Shown: piece by piece, positions 1 to 4,246 of the stretch
How positions within the stretch are numbered: the first letter of the stretch is position 1
Layout of the letters: each line of letters begins with the position of its first letter
Origin: Mycobacterium sp.
Lineage (GTDB): Bacteria; Actinomycetota; Actinomycetes; Mycobacteriales; Mycobacteriaceae
Reading direction: 5' to 3'
Assembly (NCBI GenBank): GCA_029256565.1
Contig: JAQSXQ010000168.1
Coordinates: 1 to 5,525, forward strand
Length of the DNA stretch: 5,525 bases
Program-made: the position numbers and the translations under genes
Notes under the pieces: model-generated
The model's input: only the letters and a program-made list of their open reading frames with translations
Told to the model about the DNA's origin: nothing
The model's database searches: none

Positions 1-187
1 ATTCGAGCAGCGGATCGTGCAGGCGCGTGCTGCCCGCGCCGAGCCCGCCGAGGGTGATCAGACACGCGCCGAGGAATCCCAGGCGTGCCGGTTTGCCGTC
101 GGGCGACCGGATGAAGTCGACGAGACCCGACACCCCCTTGCGGGGACGGGATTCCGACTCCTGCGTCGGTGCGGAGGACGTGGCCAT
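1..187 (-). CDS. mptA: MptA, alpha-(1->6)-mannosyltransferase (N-terminal fragment)
   Basis: Only the first 62 codons are present; the gene runs off the left edge. ATG is at 187-185. Residues 1-34 form a polar, basic cytosolic tail. A hydrophobic segment starts near residue 36 (GFLGACLITLGGLGAGS), followed by STRLHDPLLE, which I recognise from the first membrane segment of mycobacterial MptA (Rv2174). MptA is a multi-membrane GT-C glycosyltransferase that uses polyprenyl-phosphate-mannose to extend the alpha-1,6-mannan backbone of lipomannan and lipoarabinomannan. The start lies 5 bp after the stop of the prenyl synthase gene, with no clear Shine-Dalgarno of its own, so translational coupling is likely. 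The identification rests on this short N-terminus plus synteny. A related GT87-type mannosyltransferase such as MptB is the main alternative. Confidence 0.78.
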   Translation of the reverse strand, partial: MATSSAPTQESESRPRKGVSGLVDFIRSPDGKPARLGFLGACLITLGGLGAGSTRLHDPLLE

Positions 188-192
188 GGGCG

Positions 193-1290
193 TCAGGCGG
201 ACCGGGTCGACGCCAATCTGGCGAGTTCGGACAGACCGACCTTGGCGTGATCGTCGATCGGTGCGGCGGCGAGGACGTCGAGCCCGCGGTGGGTGAGTTC
301 ATCGATGCGCGTCTCGACCGCGGCCAGCGCGCCGACGGACTCGATGGCCGAACGCAATTCGCGGACCTGGTCGTCGGTCAGCTCGGTGCCGATGGACGTG
401 CGCAGCAGCTTCGCGACCACCGGGTCGGTCTGGTCGGCGCGTTCGAGGGCTTCGGCGAGCAGCACGGTGCGCTTGCCCGAGCGCAGGTCGTCGCCCGACG
501 GCTTGCCGGTGACCGCAGGATCGCCGAACACGCCGAGGACGTCGTCGCGGAGCTGGAACGCGACGCCGAGGTCGTTGCCCAGCTCGTGGAAGATGGCCTG
601 CACGTCGGGTCGGTCGGCGGCGGCCGCGGCGCCGAACTGCAACGGGCGCGAGACGGTGTAGGACGCGGTCTTGAAGGTGCAGACGTTCAGGGCCGACGCG
701 ACGGTCTCGGCGCGGCCGGACTCGGCGGCGATGTCGAGGTACTGGCCGCCGAGGACCTCGGTGCGGATGTCCGACCAGACGCGTCGCACGCGGCGGTACG
801 CGTCCACCGGCAGCTCCGAGGTCGCGACGACGTCGTCGGCCCACACCAGCGACAGGTCGCCCATGAGGATCGCCGCCGACAGCCCGAACTGTTCGGAGTT
901 GCCGTGCCAGTCGCGGCCTCGGTGCAGGTCGGTGAACAGCATGTGCACCGTCGGCAGCCCGCGCCGGGTGGCCGAGGCGTCGATGACGTCGTCGTGGATC
1001 AGTGCACATGCGTGCAGCAGTTCGAGCGCCGAGACGAGGCGGAGCACGTCGGGCGGCATCGGGTCGGTGGCCGTGGCCTCGGGGTCGGCGACGGCGCGCC
1101 ATCCCCAGTACGCGAAGGCCGGTCGCAACCGCTTGCCCCCGCGGAGCACGAACTCCTCGAGCCCGGCGGTGAGTTCTGCGTAGTCCTCGCCGATGTAGGC
1201 GGCGTCGCGCCGACGCTCGCGGAGGTACTCGCCCAGTCGTTCGGTGACCGCGGCCACCAGTTCCACGGCCGACGGTGCCGCTGCATCCAC
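193..1290 (-). CDS. idsA2: All-trans polyprenyl (geranylgeranyl-type) diphosphate synthase
   Basis: 365 aa, of ordinary length for the family. It condenses isopentenyl diphosphate with allylic diphosphates in the cytoplasm to make a linear prenyl diphosphate. Visible motifs are GGKRLRP (51-57, IPP binding), the first Asp-rich motif DDVID (100-104) followed by ATRRG (107-111), K207-T208, Q246, and the second Asp-rich motif DDVLGVFGD (249-257) with K263 and K273 after it. All catalytic aspartates are intact. The residue five places before the first Asp motif is Cys95, not aromatic, which in this family favours products longer than C15; C20 is my inference. Start is GTG at 1290, with GAAAGGGG (1303-1310) about 12 nt upstream. 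The mptA gene follows 5 bp after the stop, suggesting supply of prenyl chains for polyprenyl-phosphate-mannose. Synteny supports idsA2 (Rv2173); exact chain length is unproven. Confidence 0.9.
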   Translation of the reverse strand: MDAAAPSAVELVAAVTERLGEYLRERRRDAAYIGEDYAELTAGLEEFVLRGGKRLRPAFAYWGWRAVADPEATATDPMPPDVLRLVSALELLHACALIHDDVIDASATRRGLPTVHMLFTDLHRGRDWHGNSEQFGLSAAILMGDLSLVWADDVVATSELPVDAYRRVRRVWSDIRTEVLGGQYLDIAAESGRAETVASALNVCTFKTASYTVSRPLQFGAAAAADRPDVQAIFHELGNDLGVAFQLRDDVLGVFGDPAVTGKPSGDDLRSGKRTVLLAEALERADQTDPVVAKLLRTSIGTELTDDQVRELRSAIESVGALAAVETRIDELTHRGLDVLAAAPIDDHAKVGLSELARLASTRSA

Positions 1291-1331
1291 GCTCAGCGGA
1301 CGCCCCTTTCTTCGATCGACACCCGTTGCCC

Positions 1332-1355
1332 TGAAGAGTCGTGCACTTGAAGAGT
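1332..1355 (-). promoter_or_regulatory. Candidate idsA2 promoter/operator with 8-bp direct repeat
   Basis: The 82-bp gap between lppM and the prenyl synthase contains two exact copies of TGAAGAGT (plus strand 1332-1339 and 1348-1355), 16 bp apart and flanking a GTGCAC palindrome (1341-1346). On the minus strand TACTCT (1356-1351) fits the loose actinobacterial -10 pattern TANNNT and overlaps one repeat; no good -35 is visible. If used, transcription would begin near 1344, some 54 nt before the GTG start. This could be an operator-promoter overlap, but no known regulator is recognised. Confidence 0.3.
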
Positions 1356-1372
1356 AGAGCCTGCCGACCGAC

Positions 1373-2053
1373 CTAGCGCGCAGGGTCGTGCGGGTTGGCG
1401 AGCACGGGGTTGCGGTCCCTGCTGTTCCACGCCAGCGCGCCGATCACCCCGGCGACGAGGAACGAACCGACCGTCAGCCAGATGGCGGCGCCGGTGAACG
1501 AGCGCGCGCTCGGATCGGTGTAGCGGGCTTGGGCGTTCATGGTGCTGACGACGCCGGGCCGGAGCTTCCACTCGACGATCTCGGTCGACACCTGGTCGCC
1601 GTTGGTGGAGGTGACCTCGCCGGGAAAGGACACGCTCAGCGACACGTCGGCCTCGGAATCACTGAGCGAGGTCAGGTCGGCACGGCCTTCGAGGATGACG
1701 AGATCGCCTGCCCTGCGGAGGTTGATGTCGACGCCCGCGGCGTCCCGGTTCATGCCTGCCAGCTGCGGCAGTTCGGCGAACGTGAGGTCGGAGAACACGG
1801 CCTGGGTGCCGACGAAGTCGTCGCGCGAGTAGGGCGACACCGACACCTTGTTGCTGAACGGCAACGTGTTGAGCAGCTGCGGTCCCTTGTCGTCGGCGTT
1901 GCGGGGTTTCGCGGCGGCGACGATCTGGCCGGAGACCCGGTCGTCGGGCGAGACGGTGATCGAGGCCCGGACCCGCACGCAGCCCGCGGCGGTCGGCACG
2001 ATGATCAGAAGGAGGAGCAGGGCCAGCAGCCGCTGGCGACGCCTGGCGTGCAC
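1373..2053 (-). CDS. lppM: LppM family lipoprotein
   Basis: 226 aa, close to the length I recall for M. tuberculosis LppM (Rv2171). The N-terminus is a lipoprotein signal: basic VHARRRQR, a leucine-rich core (9-19), then PTAAGC with the lipidated Cys at residue 25. The -3 residue is Ala instead of the usual Leu, so the lipobox is slightly weak. The body (26-186) looks like an extracytoplasmic beta-rich domain. A second membrane segment lies at about 188-209, followed by a short polar tail (SRDRNP...). In M. tuberculosis LppM has been linked to phagocytosis and phosphatidylinositol-mannoside binding; its role in an environmental relative is unclear. The GTG at 2053 is chosen because it begins directly before the signal peptide; no strong Shine-Dalgarno is seen. 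The reading frame stays open upstream, but there it overlaps the acetyltransferase gene. It starts 35 bp after that gene's stop, so co-transcription is likely. Confidence 0.87.
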   Translation of the reverse strand: MHARRRQRLLALLLLLIIVPTAAGCVRVRASITVSPDDRVSGQIVAAAKPRNADDKGPQLLNTLPFSNKVSVSPYSRDDFVGTQAVFSDLTFAELPQLAGMNRDAAGVDINLRRAGDLVILEGRADLTSLSDSEADVSLSVSFPGEVTSTNGDQVSTEIVEWKLRPGVVSTMNAQARYTDPSARSFTGAAIWLTVGSFLVAGVIGALAWNSRDRNPVLANPHDPAR

Positions 2054-2088
2054 CCGGTCATCGTGCCAGACCAGGCGGCTCGATGAGC

Positions 2089-2697
2089 TCAAAGGGGCAG
2101 GCTGCGGCCCAGGATCGCGAACGGACGCGGATCGCCGGCGAAGTGGTAGCCGCGGATCACGTCGGTGAACCCGAGCCTGCGGTACAGCCGCCAGGCCCGG
2201 TTGGCCTCGCCGTTGATCTCCGGCGTCGACAGCAGTACGTGCGATTCCGTGCGGCCGTCGAGGAGTCGGCGGGCCAGCGCCTCGCCGAGGCCGCGGCCCT
2301 GCGCGCTGGGTCGGATGTGCAGTTCGGTGAGTTCGAAGTAGCTCGTCATCAGGTCGGTGATGCGGCCGGAGTCGGTGCCGCCGCGCTGTAGACCTGCGAC
2401 GACCTGCTGCTGCCACCACTGGTCGGGGGCGCCGCAGTAGCCGTAGGCGACGCCGAGCAGGGGAGCCGAGGCGATGGCCTCGGGGGAGTCGGGCGCACCG
2501 CCGGTGCCGCCGTCGGTCCCCGTCTCGACGACCGCGACCGCCTTCCAGCCGTGGCGCCGCGTGTGCTCCAGCCACATCGAGGCACGCTGCTCCTCGGTGC
2601 CGCGGGGGTAGCGCATCGCTTCGACGTAGACGGCGAGCGCGTCGCGAAGCCGCCGCTGCATGTCGGCCGGTGACAGGTCGATCAGAAACGTCGCCAA
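2089..2697 (-). CDS. GNAT-family N-acetyltransferase (Rv2170-like)
   Basis: 202 aa. A GNAT acetyl-CoA-binding core is visible: beta strand TELHIRP (124-130), motif A QGRGLGEALARRLL (133-146), then STPE-NGEANRAWRLYRRLGF (157-177), the usual GNAT C-terminal signature, ending in a conserved-looking GYHFAGDP tail. Residues 1-55 (FLIDL, MRYPRG, MWLEH) closely resemble what I recall of M. tuberculosis Rv2170. Rv2170 has been reported to acetylate isocitrate dehydrogenase and isoniazid; the substrate here is inferred only from that similarity. Start is TTG at 2697, supported by GAAGGG 9 nt upstream and by agreement with the Rv2170 N-terminus (MA.FLIDL). Residues 58-78 form a Gly/Ala/Asp/Ser-rich linker, a region that is variable in relatives. 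It is the first gene of a likely minus-strand unit with lppM. Confidence 0.88.
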   Translation of the reverse strand: MATFLIDLSPADMQRRLRDALAVYVEAMRYPRGTEEQRASMWLEHTRRHGWKAVAVVETGTDGGTGGAPDSPEAIASAPLLGVAYGYCGAPDQWWQQQVVAGLQRGGTDSGRITDLMTSYFELTELHIRPSAQGRGLGEALARRLLDGRTESHVLLSTPEINGEANRAWRLYRRLGFTDVIRGYHFAGDPRPFAILGRSLPL

Positions 2698-2706
2698 CGC
2701 CGGTTG

Positions 2707-2712
2707 CCCTTC
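2707..2712 (-). promoter_or_regulatory. Ribosome binding site for the TTG-initiated acetyltransferase
   Basis: GAAGGG on the minus strand lies 9 nt before the TTG at 2697. It decides the start: the nearest GTG upstream is out of frame, and there is no in-frame ATG that would preserve the family N-terminus. Confidence 0.6.
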
Positions 2713-2910
2713 ACGGTTCGAACTCCGAAATCGTTCTCATCATCGACTGCTCGACGTGGTATCTCGCCCACTCGCAGCGGGCCGTACAATCGAGCATTGA
2801 ACTAGGTGGTACGGCTCAGATTGACCTCGTATCATCAGTGTTGGGTGTCCGTCCAAGCGGGCATACCCGACGTTATACGAGTTCGAACGAACTACGGCCC
2901 GCGGCAATTA

Positions 2911-2916
2911 GGGAGG
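2911..2916 (+). promoter_or_regulatory. Ribosome binding site of the DUF3040 gene
   Basis: GGGAGG sits 5 nt before ATG 2922 and fixes that start against the longer upstream reading frame, which extends back into the divergent control region. Confidence 0.7.
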
Positions 2917-2921
2917 CACGG

Positions 2922-3326
2922 ATGCCACTCTCCGATCATGAGCAGCGCATGCTCGACCAGATCGAGAGCGCTCTCTACGCCGAGGACCCCAAGTTCGCGT
3001 CGAGCGTTCGCGGGGGAAACCTGCGGGCGCCCTCGGCGCGGCGCAGGCTCCAAGGCGGAGTGCTCTTCGTGCTCGGTCTCGCTCTACTGGTTGCCGGCAT
3101 TGCCTTGCGGGCCACGTGGATCGGGAGTCTGCCCGTTCTCTCCGTGGTGGGTTTCATCGTGATGTTCGGTGGCGTGGTGTTCGCGATCACCGGGCCGCGC
3201 GTCGCCGGCGGCCGAGACAAGTCGGCACCCGAGACCGGATCGGCACGGCCGCGCAAGGCCAAGGGTTCGGGCGGTTCCTTCACCAGTCGCATGGAGGATC
3301 GTTTCCGGCGCCGGTTCGACGAGTAG
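2922..3326 (+). CDS. DUF3040 family small membrane protein (Rv2169c-like)
   Basis: 134 aa. The N-terminus MPLSDHEQRMLDQIESALYAEDP is the hallmark of the actinobacterial DUF3040 family. A basic loop (RAPSARRRLQ, 35-44) precedes two membrane segments at about 45-63 and 68-90, with a short outside turn (RATWIGS). The C-terminus is a long polar, basic tail ending GGSFTSRMEDRFRRRFDE (117-134), nearly identical to the tail I recall from M. tuberculosis Rv2169c; such conservation suggests it binds something. Function is unknown. Start at ATG 2922 is supported by GGGAGG and by the family N-terminus. It lies just upstream of the dcw cluster but ends in a strong terminator, so it is probably a separate transcript from mraZ. 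The membrane topology (both ends inside) is inference from charge. Confidence 0.9.
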   Translation: MPLSDHEQRMLDQIESALYAEDPKFASSVRGGNLRAPSARRRLQGGVLFVLGLALLVAGIALRATWIGSLPVLSVVGFIVMFGGVVFAITGPRVAGGRDKSAPETGSARPRKAKGSGGSFTSRMEDRFRRRFDE

Positions 3327-3345
3327 TCGTCGTCTTCCCGACACA

Positions 3346-3377
3346 GGGGTAGCTCCGTAAGGAGCTGCCCCTTTTTT
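3346..3377 (+). terminator. Rho-independent terminator after the DUF3040 gene
   Basis: An 11-bp stem (3346-3356 with 3361-3371, one G-T wobble) closes a GTAA tetraloop of the GNRA type and is followed by six T residues (3372-3377). It lies 20 bp after the DUF3040 stop. No T-run is present on the opposite strand, so it acts in the plus direction. It insulates the mraZ promoter region from readthrough. Confidence 0.93.
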
Positions 3378-3582
3378 CGTCTAGGCGCGCCTCGTCTCGA
3401 CACGCCGGGCGCACTTCTGCAGCGGTGCGAATGGGGCCGGTAGCCCCACCACGCCCCACTTTCGGCCGCGGGCGCGCGAGCTGCGGTTATCCGTCATCAA
3501 CTGGTCATCGGTGTGGGCGCTCCCGCCTGCCAGCCCCGCGTCAGTGGTGGTCGGTGGGGGATGGGGGAGAACTCGCACCGCT
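3378..3582. other. Non-coding stretch upstream of the mraZ operator
   Basis: No gene is supported here; short open frames in it lack a Shine-Dalgarno and any recognisable product. It contains a small hairpin TGGGGC-CGGTA-GCCCCA (3432-3448), the first copy of a 17-bp repeat (3421-3437), an inverted pair of GTGG boxes at 10-bp spacing (3446-3459), a GTCATC direct repeat with 11-bp period (3493-3498, 3504-3509) and a plus-strand GTGG pair (3544, 3554). With the terminator before it and the operator after it, this is probably an upstream control region for the dcw cluster. Confidence 0.45.
3421..3437 (+). repeat. 17-bp imperfect direct repeat, copy 1
   Basis: AGCGGTGCGAATGGGGC matches 3624-3640 at 16 of 17 positions. 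Both copies are preceded by GGCGCAC (3408-3414 here, with 6 extra bases between). No known element is recognised. Confidence 0.7.
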
Positions 3583-3618
3583 AAGTGGAACAAAGTGGGG
3601 GATTGTGGGGTAAAGTGG
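3583..3618 (+). promoter_or_regulatory. MraZ operator: four GTGG direct repeats, 10-bp period
   Basis: GTGG begins at 3585, 3595, 3605 and 3615, exactly one helical turn apart. Three copies share the preceding AA (AAGTGG) and the third reads TTGTGG. MraZ proteins (E. coli, Mycoplasma, Corynebacterium) are known to bind arrays of short TGGG/GTGG-type direct repeats at 10-bp period upstream of their own gene. The array lies 43-76 bp before the mraZ start and overlaps a candidate -10, consistent with autorepression of the cluster. Confidence 0.85.
3611..3616 (+). promoter_or_regulatory. Candidate -10 hexamer of the mraZ promoter
   Basis: TAAAGT fits the actinobacterial TANNNT pattern and lies inside the fourth MraZ box. 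Transcription would start near 3623, giving a leader of about 38 nt. The -35 region (near 3588-3593, GAACAA) is poor, so this is tentative. Confidence 0.35.
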
Positions 3619-3623
3619 CGCAC

Positions 3624-3640
3624 AGCGGAGCGAATGGGGC
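3624..3640 (+). repeat. 17-bp imperfect direct repeat, copy 2
   Basis: AGCGGAGCGAATGGGGC, the partner of 3421-3437, lies directly after the last MraZ box and GGCGCAC (3617-3623), and 20 bp before mraZ. It would fall in the mraZ 5' leader. Confidence 0.7.
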
Positions 3641-3647
3641 TCCGGGT

Positions 3648-3653
3648 GGGAGG
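3648..3653 (+). promoter_or_regulatory. Ribosome binding site of mraZ
   Basis: GGGAGG lies 7 nt before ATG 3661 and selects this start over the open frame that extends upstream through the operator. Confidence 0.7.
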
Positions 3654-3660
3654 TGCGGGG

Positions 3661-4092
3661 ATGTTTCTCGGCACCTACACGCCAAAGCTCGACGACAAGG
3701 GGCGGCTCACGCTGCCCGCCAAGTTCCGCGACGCACTGGCAGGGGGGTTGATGGTCACCAAGAGCCAAGACCACAGCCTCGCCGTCTACCCCCGTGCGGA
3801 GTTCGAAGCACTCGCGGAGCGTCTGACCCAGGCATCGCGGAGCAATCCGGAGGCCAGGGCCTACCTGCGAAACCTCGCCGCGGCGACCGACGAACAGCAC
3901 CCGGACGCCCAAGGCCGGATCACGCTGACCGCCGACCATCGCCGGTACGCGAACCTGACCAAGGAGTGCGTGGTCACCGGTTCGATCACGTACCTGGAGA
4001 TCTGGGACGCCGAAGCCTGGCAGGAATACCAGGCAGCCCACGAAGAGAACTTCTCCGCGGCCAGCGATGAAACTCTGCGCGACATCATCTGA
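3661..4092 (+). CDS. mraZ: Transcriptional regulator MraZ
   Basis: 143 aa, the standard length. MraZ is an AbrB/SpoVT-like DNA-binding protein that assembles into a ring and regulates the first promoter of the division and cell wall cluster. Both repeats of the MraZ fold are visible: first half MFLGTYTPKLDDKGRLTLPAKFRDAL (1-26) and second half around DAQGRITLTADHRRYA (82-97), each with the diagnostic DxKGR/DxQGR...LP/L pattern whose arginines contact DNA. The C-terminal end (HEENFSAASDETLRDII) is typical of mycobacterial MraZ. Start is fixed by GGGAGG and by the conserved MFLGTY N-terminus. The four-box operator directly upstream indicates autoregulation. rsmH lies 154 bp downstream with no terminator between, so the two are probably co-transcribed through a structured leader. 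Confidence 0.97.
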   Translation: MFLGTYTPKLDDKGRLTLPAKFRDALAGGLMVTKSQDHSLAVYPRAEFEALAERLTQASRSNPEARAYLRNLAAATDEQHPDAQGRITLTADHRRYANLTKECVVTGSITYLEIWDAEAWQEYQAAHEENFSAASDETLRDII

Positions 4093-4113
4093 TCCGGAGG
4101 CCAACCCTGCCGA

Positions 4114-4207
4114 TGCCCGTGTCTCGTGGCCTCTGTCCGAACCGACCCTGACGTACTTCCCCGACGCCAGGTTCGCGATCTCGGACAGGGACCTCGAGAC
4201 AGGGGCA
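4114..4207 (+). ncRNA. Structured leader of rsmH, mraW RNA motif
   Basis: The mraZ-rsmH gap folds into a long hairpin. The outer helix is TGCCC (4114-4118) with GGGCA (4203-4207), one G-G mismatch, then TGTCTCG (4120-4126) with CGAGACA (4195-4201). After an internal loop comes CTGTCCGA (4133-4140) with TCGGACAG (4181-4188), extendable by one wobble and one C-G pair. The tip can form CCTG/CAGG plus a CG pair around an 11-nt loop. Helices of 7 and 8 perfect pairs in nested order are strong evidence for RNA structure. The mraW RNA motif is a known conserved RNA in presumed 5' leaders of mraW (rsmH) in actinobacteria; position and lineage match. The assignment is from memory, without a covariance-model search. 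It probably regulates rsmH and downstream dcw genes; its ligand or partner is unknown. Confidence 0.78.
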
Positions 4208-4230
4208 CGACATCTTCTGCGGCGCACTGA

Positions 4231-4237
4231 GGGGAGG
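4231..4237 (+). promoter_or_regulatory. Ribosome binding site of rsmH
   Basis: GGGGAGG lies 9 nt before ATG 4247 and is the main reason for choosing the short rsmH start. GAGGCC (4234-4239) is complementary to GGCCTC (4128-4133) inside the upstream RNA hairpin, so access to this site may be controlled. Confidence 0.7.
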
Positions 4238-4246
4238 CCGGTTCCG

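Larger units (their letters stand above)
2698..2921. promoter_or_regulatory. Divergent intergenic control region
   Basis: This 224-bp region between the minus-strand acetyltransferase and the plus-strand DUF3040 gene should hold both promoters. Plus-strand hexamers resembling a -10 are TACAAT (2785-2790), TATCAT (2830-2835) and TTATAC (2873-2878), none with a convincing -35 at 16-19 bp. TTGACC at 2821 looks like a -35 but has no -10 at proper spacing. The palindrome GTTCGAAC occurs twice (2716-2723 and 2881-2888), near each gene start. CGGG-CATA-CCCG (2858-2869) is another small inverted repeat. Base composition is visibly less GC-rich than the flanking genes. Which elements work cannot be told by eye. 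Confidence 0.5.

Noticed and set aside
169..1350. 393-codon plus-strand open frame opposite the prenyl synthase gene
   Set aside because: It is the antisense shadow of a well-supported gene; long antisense frames are normal in high-GC DNA, and the product is low-complexity Gly/Arg/Asp-rich with no recognisable domain.
2054..2575. Extension of the LppM frame upstream to 2575
   Set aside because: It overlaps the acetyltransferase gene in another frame; the signal peptide begins exactly at GTG 2053.
2715..2726. GGTTCGAACTCC, resembling a tRNA T-loop
   Set aside because: The flanking bases do not form a 5-bp T stem, and no acceptor, D or anticodon arms are present.
2821..2850. TTGACC as a -35 element
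   Set aside because: At 16-19 bp downstream the sequence is G-rich with no TANNNT-like hexamer.
2716..2893. LexA (SOS) box based on TCGAAC
   Set aside because: The actinobacterial box needs TCGAAC-N4-GTTCGA; neither copy has the second half at that spacing.
3425..3613. 62-codon open frame between the terminator and mraZ
   Set aside because: No Shine-Dalgarno and no recognisable product; it runs through the MraZ operator.
3327..3660. Insertion sequence near mraZ (IS6110 lies close by in M. tuberculosis H37Rv)
   Set aside because: No transposase frame or terminal inverted repeats; the 17-bp repeat is direct and too short.
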